DNA from: Thiococcus pfennigii
Lineage (GTDB): Bacteria; Pseudomonadota; Gammaproteobacteria; Chromatiales; Chromatiaceae
Direction: 5' to 3'
Assembly (NCBI RefSeq): GCF_016583835.1
Contig: NZ_NRRW01000015.1
Location: 1 to 64,000, forward strand
DNA: 64,000 nucleotides
The notes below the pieces were generated by a model, which saw only the letters and a program-made list of their open reading frames with translations, searched no databases and was not told the origin of the DNA. Below, piece by piece: positions 26,134-36,281 of this stretch. How positions within the stretch are numbered: position 1 is the first letter of the stretch; each line of letters begins with the position of its first letter. Both the position numbers and the translations under genes were made by a program.

Positions 26134-27411
26134 ATGAAGATCGAGACCCTGGCCATCCACGCCGGCTTCGAGCCGGATCCGACGACGAAGGCCGTCGCGA
26201 CGCCCATCTACCAGACCACCTCGTACGCCTTCGACGACACCCAGCACGGCGCCGACCTGTTCGACCTCAAGGTGCCGGGCAACATCTACACCCGCATCAT
26301 GAATCCGACCTCCGATGTCCTCGAGAAGCGGGTCGCGGCGATGGAGGGGGGTGTCGGCGGGCTGGCGCTGGCCTCCGGCATGTCGGCCGTCACTTACACG
26401 ATCTTCACGATCGCCCAGGCGGGCGACAACATCGTCGCGACCTCGACCCTCTACGGCGGGACCTACAACCTCTTTGCCCATACGTTGCCGCGGCTCGGCA
26501 TCGAGGTGCGCCTGGCCGCGCCGAACGACATCGCCGCGATGGACGCCAAGATCGACGCCAAGACCAAGGCCGTCTTCTGCGAGTCGATCGGCAACCCGGC
26601 CGGCAACGTCGCCGATATCGCCGCGCTCGCCGACATGGCCCACAGCCATGGGGTGCCGCTGATCGTCGACAACACGGTCCCCTCGCCCTACCTGTGCCGG
26701 CCGTTCGAGCACGGCGGGGACATCGTCGTCCATGCCTTGACCAAGTACATGGGCGGGCACGGGACGACGATCGGCGGGGCCATCGTCGACTCGGGCCGCT
26801 TCCCGTGGGCCGAACAGGCCGCGCGCTTCCCGATGCTCAACGAACCGGACATCTCCTACCACGGCGTCGTCTATACCCAAGCCCTCGGCGCGGCCGCCTT
26901 CATCGGCCGCGCCCGCGTCGTGCCGCTGCGCAACATGGGCGCCGCCATCTCGCCGTTCAACAGCTTCCTGATCCTGCAGGGGATCGAGACCTTGCCGGTG
27001 CGGATGGATAGGCACTGCGACAATGCCCTGGCCGTCGCCAAGTTCCTGCAGGCGCACCCGCAGGTCGACTGGGTGCGCTATGCCGGCCTGCCGGACAGCC
27101 CGGACTATCCGTTGGTGGAGAAGTACATGGACGGGGCCAGGGCGAGCGCCATCCTCTGCTTCGGCATCAAGGGCGGTCGCGCCGCCGGCGCCCGCTTCAT
27201 CGACGCGCTGAAGCTCGCCGTGCGCCTGGTCAACATCGGCGACGCCAAGACGCTCGCCTGTCATCCGGCGACGACGACCCACCGCCAACTCTCGCCCGAG
27301 GAACTGGCGATGGCCGGCGTCTCCGAGGACCTGGTGCGCCTCTCGATCGGCCTCGAGCACATCGACGACATCCTCGCCGATCTCGACCAGGCCCTCGCCG
27401 CCGCGCGCTGA
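26134..27411 (+). CDS. metY: O-acetylhomoserine sulfhydrylase (aminocarboxypropyltransferase)
   Basis: A PLP enzyme of the Cys/Met metabolism family that makes homocysteine from O-acetylhomoserine and sulfide. The 425 residues fit MetY (longer than MetB). Motifs: ETLAIHAGFEPD at the start, SGMSAVTYTI, STLYGGTYNLF, the aspartate in LIVDNTVPSPYLC and the PLP lysine in VVHALTKYMGGHGTTIGG. In a sulfide-oxidising phototroph direct sulfhydrylation is a sensible route. Start at ATG 26134. Confidence 0.93.
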   Translation: MKIETLAIHAGFEPDPTTKAVATPIYQTTSYAFDDTQHGADLFDLKVPGNIYTRIMNPTSDVLEKRVAAMEGGVGGLALASGMSAVTYTIFTIAQAGDNIVATSTLYGGTYNLFAHTLPRLGIEVRLAAPNDIAAMDAKIDAKTKAVFCESIGNPAGNVADIAALADMAHSHGVPLIVDNTVPSPYLCRPFEHGGDIVVHALTKYMGGHGTTIGGAIVDSGRFPWAEQAARFPMLNEPDISYHGVVYTQALGAAAFIGRARVVPLRNMGAAISPFNSFLILQGIETLPVRMDRHCDNALAVAKFLQAHPQVDWVRYAGLPDSPDYPLVEKYMDGARASAILCFGIKGGRAAGARFIDALKLAVRLVNIGDAKTLACHPATTTHRQLSPEELAMAGVSEDLVRLSIGLEHIDDILADLDQALAAAR

Positions 27412-27467
27412 ACGGTGGGCCTCGACCGCCAGCCGATGTCGAGCGGCCGGCTCGGGGGGCCACCAGG

Positions 27468-28424
27468 GTGACGGGCTTCACGGCCCTGATGCCGCTCTGG
27501 GCGTTGCTCGGCGCCGTCGCCGCGTATCTGGCACCGGCGCCGTTCGTCGCGATGGACGGGTTGATCGTGCCGCTGCTCGGGCTGGTGATGCTCGGCATGG
27601 GCATGACGCTGACGGCCCGGGATTTCACGGCCGTGCTGCGCCGCCCCGAGGTCGTCGGCCTCGGGATCGGCCTCCAGTACCTGGTCATGCCGCTGGCCGG
27701 CTGGGCGATCGGCCTGGCGCTCGGGCTGCCGCCGGCGCTGCTGGCCGGTCTCGTCCTGGTCGGGGCCAGCCCGGGCGGGACGGCCTCCAACGTCGTCTGC
27801 TATCTGGCGCGCGGCGACGTCGCCCTGTCGATCACGCTGACGACCGGCTCGACCCTGATCGCGATCCTCGCCACGCCCTTCCTGACCTGGCTCTACGTCG
27901 GCGAGCGCGTGCCCGTGCCGGTCGAGGGCATGCTCTGGTCGATCGCCCGGATCGTCCTCGTGCCCGTCGCCGTCGGGGTCATGATCAACAGCCTGCTCGG
28001 CGCCTACCTCGGGCCGCTCAAGCGGGTCTTCCCGGCCGTCTCGGTCGCCGCCATCGTCCTCATCATCGCGATCATCGTCGGCCTCAACCAGGCCAACGTC
28101 GCGACCCTGGTCTGGGCCGCGGCCCTCGCCGTCGTCCTGCACAACGCCCTCGGCCTCGCCGCCGGCTACTGGGTGGCGCGCCGGCTCGGTTGGGACGAGC
28201 GCACCGCCCGCACGCTGGCCATCGAGGTCGGCATGCAGAACTCGGGCCTCGCCGTGGCCCTCGCCGTCAAGCACTTCTCGGCCGCCGCGGCCCTGCCCGG
28301 TGCGCTCTTCTCCGTCTGGCACAATCTCTCGGGGTCGCTCCTCGCCGGCCACTGGGCGCGACGCCCACCGCCCGAGTCCGGTTCCCGGAACTGCGAAACG
28401 CGCGAAGATCCTGACCAGACTTAG
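27468..28424 (+). CDS. Bile acid:sodium symporter (BASS) family transporter
   Basis: A 318-residue inner-membrane protein with nine or ten hydrophobic helices. The conserved BASS motifs are GMGMTLTARDF after helix 2, LVGASPGGTASNVVCYLARG in the crossover region and EVGMQNSGLAVALAVKHF, all involved in sodium and substrate binding. Plant and bacterial members carry organic acids such as pyruvate or pantoate; the substrate here is unknown. The start is GTG 27468. It follows metY by 56 bases and may be cotranscribed. Confidence 0.88.
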   Translation: MTGFTALMPLWALLGAVAAYLAPAPFVAMDGLIVPLLGLVMLGMGMTLTARDFTAVLRRPEVVGLGIGLQYLVMPLAGWAIGLALGLPPALLAGLVLVGASPGGTASNVVCYLARGDVALSITLTTGSTLIAILATPFLTWLYVGERVPVPVEGMLWSIARIVLVPVAVGVMINSLLGAYLGPLKRVFPAVSVAAIVLIIAIIVGLNQANVATLVWAAALAVVLHNALGLAAGYWVARRLGWDERTARTLAIEVGMQNSGLAVALAVKHFSAAAALPGALFSVWHNLSGSLLAGHWARRPPPESGSRNCETREDPDQT

Positions 28425-28642
28425 TACCCTGTATCGGTTGCTTTGAACCGTGGCCTGGCGTTCGGTGCTTCGCCGATCTGGAACGGCCGGCGCCGTTTAG
28501 GAGTCGCCGCCAAGCCCCGATAATCTCGCTCGATGCGATGGGCCGGCCGGGGTTCCGCCGTCCGCGGCCCCCCCGCGGCCCCAAGACCCGCCGGCAGGCG
28601 GGAATTCGTTCGCTCTTCCATCTGATCCCTTCGAGGTTCGCC

Positions 28643-29311
28643 ATGAAGCTCGCTCTGATCGTCTTCGGGGGGTTGGCCCTGGTGGCCGTCGCCGGGGTCG
28701 CCTTCTTCGTCTATGCCCGGGGTGTCGAGATGCCCGAATACCGCGTGGTGGAGCAGGACGGGCCCTACGAGGTCCGCGACTACCCGGCGATGGTGGTCGC
28801 CGAGGTGACGCGCAAGGGCGCCCGGCGCGATACGCTGAGCGCCGGATTCCGATCGCTGGCCGCGTACATCTTCGCGAGCGAGCGCCCCGGGCCGAGGATC
28901 GCGATGACGGCGCCCGTGATCCAGCAACGCCGCGAACCGATCGCAATGACGGCGCCGGTCATCCAGGCGCAGGGCGCGGGCGGGGACTGGACGGTGCGCT
29001 TCATCATGCCGTCCGAGTACAGCCTCGCCGACCTGCCGGCACCGGTGGGCGAGGGTGTGCGCCTGCGAGAGGTCCCGGCCCAGCGGCGGGCCGCGCTGCG
29101 CTTCCGCGGCGATGCCAGCGACGAGGTGATGGCCGAGCAGGAGGCGGCCCTGCGCGACTGGCTGGCCGGGCATGGTCTGCAACCGATCGGGCCGGCCGTC
29201 TACGCCTACTACGACGGGCCGATGACGCCATCGCCGCTGCGCCGCTACGAGGTCCTGCTCGACGTCGCCGCCACCCCGTCCGCGGCCGGTGGGGATCGGC
29301 CGGCCGGGTAG
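28643..29311 (+). CDS. SOUL-family heme-binding protein
   Basis: A 222-residue protein with an N-terminal membrane anchor or signal (LIVFGGLALVAVAGVAFFVYA), then a SOUL domain: MPEYRVVEQDGPYEVRDYPA and the repeated element IAMTAPVIQ (twice, at about residues 90 and 104), followed by FIMPSEYSLADLPAP. Bacterial SOUL proteins bind heme or tetrapyrroles weakly. The duplicated IAMTAPVIQ suggests a small internal duplication. The 218 bases upstream hold nothing recognisable. Confidence 0.85.
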   Translation: MKLALIVFGGLALVAVAGVAFFVYARGVEMPEYRVVEQDGPYEVRDYPAMVVAEVTRKGARRDTLSAGFRSLAAYIFASERPGPRIAMTAPVIQQRREPIAMTAPVIQAQGAGGDWTVRFIMPSEYSLADLPAPVGEGVRLREVPAQRRAALRFRGDASDEVMAEQEAALRDWLAGHGLQPIGPAVYAYYDGPMTPSPLRRYEVLLDVAATPSAAGGDRPAG

Positions 29312-29461
29312 GCGAGGGCGGCGCGACCCTGGTCGGGGGCACCCCGGCCGTGCGCGGGTCGCCCAGCCTGCAACCCGGCATGCAACGGTCGGCAGCCGCG
29401 CCCGGTCTGGGGTATCGTTACGCGATGACCGTCCCGCAGACCGCCATCGCCGCCTTGCCCC

Positions 29462-30523
29462 ATGCCTGAGCCCAACCGCCTGATCGACCCCGAGGCCGCG
29501 AGCGACGAGAAGGCCGTCGACCGCGCGATCCGCCCGCGGCGCCTCGCCGACTATGTCGGCCAGCCGGCCGCGTGCGAGCAGATGGAGATCTTCATCGGCG
29601 CCGCCCGCGGGCGTGGCGAGGCCCTCGATCATGTGCTCATCTTCGGCCCGCCCGGGCTCGGCAAGACGACGCTCGCCCACATCGTCGCCCACGAGATGGG
29701 CGTGAACCTGCGCCAGACCTCGGGCCCGGTGCTGGAGAAGCCCGGCGACCTGGCGGCCCTGTTGACGAACCTGGACCCAGGCGACGTGCTCTTCGTCGAC
29801 GAGATCCACCGCCTGAGCCCGGTCGTCGAGGAGATCCTCTATCCGGCCCTGGAGGACTTCCAGCTCGACATCATGATCGGCGAGGGCCCGGCGGCGCGCT
29901 CGATCAAGCTCGACCTGCCGCCGTTTACGCTGGTTGGGGCGACGACCCGCGCCGGCCTGCTGACCTCGCCGCTGCGCGACCGCTTCGGCATCGTCCTGCG
30001 TCTGGAGTACTACGTGCCCGAGGACCTCGCGCGGATCGTCGCGCGCTCGGCTGCGATCCTCGGCATCGAGACCGATGCCGCCGGGGCCGACGAGATCGCG
30101 CGCCGCGCGCGCGGCACCCCGCGTATCGCCAACCGCCTGCTGCGGCGGGTGCGCGACTATGCACAGGTCAAGGGCGACGGCCGCATCACGGCGGTGATCG
30201 CCGACCGTGCCCTCGGCCTGCTCAAGGTCGACGCGCGCGGCTTCGACCACATGGACCGACGCCTGCTCGAGGCCATCATCGAGAAGTTCGACGGCGGCCC
30301 CGTCGGCGTCGAGAGCCTGGCCGCGGCGATCGGCGAGGAGCGCGGCACGATCGAGGACATCCTCGAGCCCTATCTCATCCTACAGGGCTTCCTGATGCGC
30401 ACCCCCCGCGGGCGCGTGGCGACCTCCTCGGCCTACAGCCACTTCGGTCTGATGCCGACCCCACGCCACACCGGCCGGCCGCCGATCGACGACCTGTTCC
30501 CGGTCGAAGACGGGCCGGGCTGA
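29462..30523 (+). CDS. ruvB: Holliday junction DNA helicase RuvB
   Basis: A 353-residue AAA+ motor of the RuvAB branch-migration complex. Walker [14 protein letters not shown], Walker [12 protein letters not shown], sensor 1 [11 protein letters not shown], arginine finger region [13 protein letters not shown] and the C-terminal winged helix ([14 protein letters not shown]) are all present. Unusually it stands alone: ruvA and ruvC, normally directly upstream, are not in the window. A REP array begins 20 bases after the stop. Confidence 0.97.
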   Translation: MPEPNRLIDPEAASDEKAVDRAIRPRRLADYVGQPAACEQMEIFIGAARGRGEALDHVLIFGPPGLGKTTLAHIVAHEMGVNLRQTSGPVLEKPGDLAALLTNLDPGDVLFVDEIHRLSPVVEEILYPALEDFQLDIMIGEGPAARSIKLDLPPFTLVGATTRAGLLTSPLRDRFGIVLRLEYYVPEDLARIVARSAAILGIETDAAGADEIARRARGTPRIANRLLRRVRDYAQVKGDGRITAVIADRALGLLKVDARGFDHMDRRLLEAIIEKFDGGPVGVESLAAAIGEERGTIEDILEPYLILQGFLMRTPRGRVATSSAYSHFGLMPTPRHTGRPPIDDLFPVEDGPG

Positions 30524-30542
30524 ACAGGGGCGGCCCCGCGGC

Positions 30543-30731
30543 GTAGGGCGGGAAAGCCCAGCGCATCCCGCCAAGAAACCCCCATCGACAAAGCCCGCGT
30601 ACCACGTAGGGCGGGAAAGCCCAGCGCATCCCGCCACGAAACCCCCATCGACAAGGCCCGCGTACTGCGTACGGCGAGAAAGCCCAGCCCATCCCGCCGA
30701 AAAACCTCCATCGACAAAGCCCGCGATCGTT
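30543..30731. repeat. REP family A: three tandem 63-bp units
   Basis: Units start at 30543, 30606 and 30669. Each contains the stem-forming GTAGGGCGGGAAAGCCCAGC and GCATCCCGCC, then CCATCGACAAAGCCCGC. This last 17-mer matches, with one mismatch, the 3' end of the RAYT gene at 33290-33306. More copies flank that gene. The third unit is the most diverged and runs into the helicase pseudogene. Confidence 0.85.
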
Positions 30732-30742
30732 TCGGCGGGCGG

Positions 30743-32226
30743 TCAGCGGCCGACTGAGCCGATCGACCACCCCATCCCTGCCGCATCAGGTTCTCGACAT
30801 CGCGCCGCGCGAGGACGGTGGCGCAGTCGCGCCAGGCGTCGTCGCTGGGTCGGATGCTGTCGTTGTAGCGCAGGTCGAAGCCGGTCGCCCGGCGGCGCGC
30901 CTCGATGTACTGGTCCATCCGTGCGCCCAGGGTCTCGATGTCGTCGATCCAGTCGTCGCGAATCGTGTCGGGCAGGGCGCTGAACAGGTCGTAGCGGTTG
31001 CGCATGCGCTCCGACAGGCGCGCGTAGACGGTCTCGTCCACGGTCCCCTGATGGACGAGATTCAACATGTCGACGGCCGCGCGTGCCTGACCGAAGCGCT
31101 TGATGCGCTCGATGCGCTGCTCTAGACGGGTCGGGTTCCAAGGCAGATCGACGTTGATCAGGGTCCCCAGCGTTTGCAGGTTCAGGCCCCCGCAGGCCGC
31201 GTCCGTTGCGATCATCAGCCGCACCTCGTGGTCGGCCACGAGTCGCTTCAATGCCTCGCGGGCGACACCCACCGCCTGACCCTCGCGATCCAGGCGGCCG
31301 TGTCGTAGTACTGGCTGAAGATGATGCAGCCCAGCTCCAGCCAGCCCTCGTCGTGGAGGTAGTGGCGGATCGCGCTGAGCTTCGGGTCGTCGCCGACACC
31401 GCCGAGTGCCTGGATCAGGCGCTCCAAGGCCGCACGTTCCGCAGCGTCCTGGACGTCCAGCTCCCGGTCGACATCCTCGGTCTCTTCGTGGATCGTCTGC
31501 CCGGCCAGCAGTCTGGTCGCCGTGCCGATGCCGGCGACAACGCTGGAGCACACCCGCTGCTCCATCAGGTTCTTCATGAAGCCGCCGCCTTGACCGCGTC
31601 CGGCGAGCAGCCGACCGAAGGCGCAGGCCTCTTCGTAGGCGCGATCGAAGCCGGGCGAGGTGCGCAGCGCGATGCCCTGGAACAGGGCATTGAAACGGTG
31701 CGGATGGCGAGCCAGTTGGGCATCCGGATGGATATTCACGGCGATGCGCTCCAGCAGTCCGCGCTCCTCCAGCGTCCTGCCAGCCGTGCCGGGTCTCGTT
31801 CATCGAACCGATGAAGCCGACCTTGCGGCCATCGCCGCGCTCGATGATCCCGGCCTTGCCGTGCACGAAGCCGCAGACGCTATCGGGCGCGACCCGGATC
31901 ACCGGCCCGCGCCTGGCGAGAAACGCATCCAGCCGCTGATAGCGCTCGCGGTTGAGCAGCGACTCCGCCTCGATCGAGCGCTTGTTCCAACGCCCGAGCA
32001 TCCGCGCCTCGCAGATCCGCGCCACCTTCAGGTCCTCGGGCGCCAGATCCACATTGCAGACGATGCGAACGTCTGGGATGCCCTCCAGTCACTCGTGGGC
32101 GATCTCGAACAGCGAGCTGGTGAAATAGCCGGCGATGCGCCGATAGCTGCGCGCGCCCTGCAGCTGCTCGGCGAGGAAGCTCCGGTCGAGGCGGGTGGTG
32201 CGAGAAGAGAAGCGCCGAATCGTCAT
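30743..32226 (-). pseudogene. Decayed PLD-like/SNF2-type helicase gene
   Basis: Remnant of a large helicase with an N-terminal phospholipase D-like domain. The start ATG 32226 reads MTIRRFSSRTTRLDRSFLAE and an in-frame TGA interrupts at 32091-32089. The frame resumes with a PLD motif (VHGKAGII followed by FIGSMNETRHGWQ). A frameshift near 31750 and another near 31300 lead through a middle piece (31248-31739) to the helicase C-terminal domain (ATDAACGGLNLQTLGTLINV, PTRLEQRIERIKRFGQ). The ATP-binding half is deleted and the C-terminus is cut by the REP array. Such proteins accompany restriction or defence islands. Clearly non-functional. Confidence 0.8.
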
Positions 32227-32252
32227 CTGTCGTGTCCCGGGCCGCGCGCCGA

Positions 32253-32770
32253 TCAAGAATCGGCCGGGGCCTGGCCAGTACGCTGCAAGACCTTCCACGG
32301 CAACAGCAGCCGTCCCGGCTCCCTGGTAGCGGCACGAAGCCGAAGTGGCGATAGAAGTCGGCTGCGGCGCTGTCCTTGGCGTCGACCACGAGGGCGGCGA
32401 CGGCCAGCACGGCACTGGCGTGTGTGACCTTGCGACAGGCGTCGGCAAGCAGAATGGATCCGAGTACCCGGCCCTGAAATGCCTGATCGACGGCCAAGCG
32501 ACCGAGCAGCGCCACCGGCACCGGGTAGCGTGGCAGTCTACGGGCTAGCTCTGGTGGTAGATCGTCGCAGCCGACCGCGCCAGCGCTGAGGCTGAAGAAG
32601 CCGGCCAAGCGGTTCGGCTCCCCTGTCGGCGTCGCGACGAACACCCGTGCGATTGCGCGCCTGACGTCCTGCGCGGCGTAGCACCGAAGATATTCATCGA
32701 GCGGCGCCTGGCCGCAGCGAAAGGCCGATCTGTCCACCTCGCCGTCGAGGGGACCTATGCGGTAGGTCAC
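32253..32770 (-). pseudogene. GNAT acetyltransferase toxin (TacT-like), frameshifted near C-terminus
   Basis: Starts MTYRIGPLDGEVDRSAFRCG and shows the TacT-type GNAT fold: acetyl-CoA loop region LGRLAVDQAFQGRVLGSILL and FYRHFGFVPLPG. After that the expected basic end appears only in another frame (RLLLPWKVLQRTGQ, stop at 32255-32253), so one base has been lost near 32311. Read without correction the frame runs on to 31880 over non-homologous sequence. TacT enzymes acetylate aminoacyl-tRNA. A sequencing error could produce the same picture. It overlaps its antitoxin gene by four bases. Confidence 0.7.
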
Positions 32771-33051
32771 TCCGCGTCGACCAGCCTGGTATGACGCTCG
32801 AAGGCGCGCTGCAGTGCCGGGCTCGGTTCCCGCGGCTCGTCCAACGCCGCGAGGAAGGCCTGGAAGTCATCCGCCCGGAGGTTGATCGACTCCTGTTCCT
32901 GCACCACCTGTTCGGCCGCCGCGACCGCTCTGGAAAGGACGAACTCGGACAGGCTCACACGGGCGTAGCTGGCCGCCCTGTCGAGCAGCTTGCGGGTCTG
33001 CTCGTCGCAGCGAATGTCGAGGCGGCTGTCTTTGGTAGCGGCTTGGCTCAC
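32767..33051 (-). CDS. DUF1778 (TacA-type) antitoxin
   Basis: A 94-residue protein starting at GTG 33051 (VSQAATKDSRLDIRCDEQTR). The ribbon-helix-helix DNA-binding part is about 10-50 (KLLDRAASYARVSLSEFVLS), followed by the toxin-neutralising tail (LRADDFQAFLAALDEP) typical of DUF1778 partners of GNAT toxins. It overlaps the toxin start (ATGA). The antitoxin seems intact although the toxin is frameshifted, as expected when a TA module decays. Confidence 0.8.
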   Translation of the reverse strand: MSQAATKDSRLDIRCDEQTRKLLDRAASYARVSLSEFVLSRAVAAAEQVVQEQESINLRADDFQAFLAALDEPREPSPALQRAFERHTRLVDAE

Positions 33052-33177
33052 AGGAAGCCCCGCGTCTGTGAAGATCAGGTGATTGTGCGCCACACGTGAG
33101 TACAGGACAAGCGGGCGAGCAATCCCGGCCCGATGCACCGACCCGAGCGCGCCATTGAATTGCTCAACGGCCAATCG

Positions 33178-33280
33178 TAGGGCGGGCAAGCGAAGCGCAT
33201 CCCGCCAAGATGAAGCCGCAGAGCCCACGTAGGGCGGGAAAGCACAGCGCATCCCGCCGAAAGCCGAGCGCATCCCGCCG
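33178..33280. repeat. REP family A copies, 3' flank of RAYT
   Basis: Copies of GTAGGGCGGGMAAGC..AGCGCATCCCGCC at 33178-33207 and 33229-33258, and a half copy at 33266-33280, lie directly downstream of the RAYT stop. Same family as 30543-30731. Confidence 0.85.
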
Positions 33281-33286
33281 CCAAGC

Positions 33287-33814
33287 CTACTCCATCGACA
33301 ACGCCCGCACCGCATCGCTGGCCGCCCAATCGGGCGGGTAGATCCCGCGTCGCACACAGAGGTGAAAGCTGGAATACGGCCAGTCCCCGACGCGGCCAAC
33401 GTGACCGTGTTTGACAGGATTGTAGTGGAGGTAGTCGAAATGTCGTTCGAAGTCGCGCGGGTCGCGGATGACATGCTCCCAGTAGCGTCGCTGCCAAATC
33501 CCACGCTCGCCCTTGCGCTGGCGGCGGCCGAACCGGTGCTCGCCCGTCGGTATCCGCGCCGAGAAGCGTGACTTGATCTCGTGCCACCGCCCGGAAAAAT
33601 CGCAATCCCCCGGCGGCAAGGTCCACAGACAGTGCAAGTGGTCCGGCAACACCACGATCGCGTCGATGGTAAACGGACGGCGCGCGCGTGCCGCGGCGAA
33701 CACCGCCCGCAGGTCATCGATATGCTCCGTCAGCAGGCGCCGACGCCGTTCGAGCAGGCCGACAGTGAAGAAGAAAGTGCCTCCTGGCACGAACGCGCGG
33801 ATATAACGCGGCAT
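33287..33814 (-). CDS. REP-associated tyrosine transposase (RAYT), family A
   Basis: A 175-residue Y1 HUH-type protein. The metal-binding pair is in VLPDHLHCLWTLPPGD and the catalytic tyrosine in HFDYLHYNPVKHG; GERGIWQRRYWEHVIRDPRD is the conserved core. It is flanked on both sides by the REP family A palindromes that such enzymes nick and move. The closest relative in the window is the RAYT at 52786. The final codons (RALSME) are also encoded, nearly identically, within each distant REP unit at 30543-30731. Confidence 0.92.
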   Translation of the reverse strand: MPRYIRAFVPGGTFFFTVGLLERRRRLLTEHIDDLRAVFAAARARRPFTIDAIVVLPDHLHCLWTLPPGDCDFSGRWHEIKSRFSARIPTGEHRFGRRQRKGERGIWQRRYWEHVIRDPRDFERHFDYLHYNPVKHGHVGRVGDWPYSSFHLCVRRGIYPPDWAASDAVRALSME

Positions 33815-33879
33815 CTGAGCCTCCTTGCCGTTTTCGATGATCTGGTCGTTTTCGGTGTGGTGGGATGGGCTCCGTTTAT

Positions 33880-33960
33880 GGCGGGATGCGCTGGGCTTTC
33901 CCGCCCTACGAGGTTTCGGCTCCGCTTTCGGCGGGATGCGCTTCGCTTTCCCGCCCTACG
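33880..33960. repeat. REP family A copies, 5' flank of RAYT
   Basis: GGCGGGATGCGCTGGGCTTT plus CCCGCCCTAC (33880-33909) and the similar 33930-33959 are family A units in the opposite orientation to those beyond the RAYT stop, so the transposase gene sits between inverted REP pairs. Confidence 0.85.
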
Positions 33961-34012
33961 GTGCTACGAGGTTACGAGGCTGGAGCCTGGGGCCGATGGT
34001 GCGCCGTCTTCT

Positions 34013-34792
34013 TCAGCGCACGTGCTCCCCGGTGACGGGCACGAAGCGCACCGGGAGGATGCGCCGTTCGAGCAGGTCGCCGTCGGGCTGTTTTTCGATC
34101 AGCGTCAGCTGCTGGACTTGGCCGTCGTCGCCGACCGGCATGATGAGGCGGCCGCCGGGGGCGAGTTGGTCGATGAGCGGGTCGGGGATGTGGTCGGCGG
34201 CGGCCGTGGCGATGATGCCGGCGAAGGGGGCCGCCTCGGGCCAGCCGAGGTAGCCGTCGCCGTTGCGCACGTGGATGCGGTCGTAGCCGAGTTCGGCGAG
34301 GAGGCGGGCCGAGCGCTCGGCGAGCGCGGGGACGATCTCGACCGTGTAGACCTCGACGCCCATCGCGGCCAGCACGGCGGCTTGATAGCCCGAGCCCGTG
34401 CCGAGTTCGAAGACGCGCTCGCCCGGGCCGACGCTGAGCAGCTGGCTCATGATGGCGACGATGTAGGGCTGGGAGATGGTCTGGCCGCCGCCGATCGGCA
34501 GCGGGTGGTCGCGGTAGGCGAGGTGGCGCAGCTCCGGCGGCACGAAGGCGTGGCGGGGGACGGCGCGCACCGCCTCGAGCACGGCGGGATCGAGGCGGTC
34601 GAAGCCGAGCGCGGCGCGGGTCTCGTAGACGCCGCGTTCGATCTCGCGGATCAGGGCATCGCGTTCGGCGCGCTCGGCCGGCTCGCCGCCTGGACCCGCG
34701 CCACCGGCCCCGGCGTGGTCGGCGCAGAGGACCAGGGGGCCGAGGACGGCCGCCGCCAAGAGATTGAAGCCGTTGCGCATTGCGATCGACAT
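34013..34792 (-). CDS. pcm: Protein-L-isoaspartate O-methyltransferase, exported form
   Basis: Repairs isoaspartyl residues in damaged proteins with S-adenosylmethionine. The 259-residue protein is longer than cytosolic Pcm (about 210) because of an N-terminal signal-like segment (NGFNLLAAAVLGPLVLCADH), suggesting a periplasmic form. Core motifs: RHAFVPPELRHLAYRDHPLP, IGGGQTISQPYIVA, SAM site VFELGTGSGYQAAVLA. I start at ATG 34792 with GGAGG 7 bases upstream, not at 34888. Confidence 0.9.
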   Translation of the reverse strand: MSIAMRNGFNLLAAAVLGPLVLCADHAGAGGAGPGGEPAERAERDALIREIERGVYETRAALGFDRLDPAVLEAVRAVPRHAFVPPELRHLAYRDHPLPIGGGQTISQPYIVAIMSQLLSVGPGERVFELGTGSGYQAAVLAAMGVEVYTVEIVPALAERSARLLAELGYDRIHVRNGDGYLGWPEAAPFAGIIATAAADHIPDPLIDQLAPGGRLIMPVGDDGQVQQLTLIEKQPDGDLLERRILPVRFVPVTGEHVR

Positions 34793-35130
34793 CGTCCGCC
34801 TCCGTCGTCGGTCCGGCGATGCTACGAGTATAGCACCGGCAGTTTCCGGCCTCGGCGGGTACCCAATCCCCCAGGCGATGCGGGACAATGAACTCGCGGG
34901 CGCCGCCCCGGACTAAGGAGACGCTGATTTATTGGCCGTCCTGGCCAAGAATCAGCACGGAAGTCGAAGGCGCGGTTTCCGACTTCCTTCATGTTCAGTC
35001 GCTGATCGCGACGGAACATGGCGGGGCTCCTGCCCCGCACGGGCGGCGCGGAATACCTCAGCGCTTCCCTAACTGGGCGCGGACCCCTCTTCCCCGGTTC
35101 GTAACGGATTTGTCGAGGCGATGGTGAGCG
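34793..35130. other. Intergenic region upstream of moxR operon, with hairpin
   Basis: 338 bases between divergent pcm and moxR. At 34922-34957, GCTGATTTATTGGCC and GGCCAAGAATCAGC form a stem-loop resembling an insertion-sequence end. The small frames here have no family resemblance. Promoters for pcm (GCTACGAGTATAG around 34820-34835 on the minus side) and moxR should lie here, but I cannot define them. Confidence 0.4.
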
Positions 35131-36267
<1,137 letters not shown>

Positions 36268-36281
36268 GGAGGGCGGTCGCC

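Noticed and set aside
31880-32252. Long C-terminal extension of the GNAT toxin
   Set aside because: The expected family C-terminus and stop occur in another frame at 32253, so the extension is read-through after a one-base loss.
34888-35127. 79-codon frame upstream of moxR
   Set aside because: Its sequence covers a hairpin and repeat-like DNA and shows no protein features.
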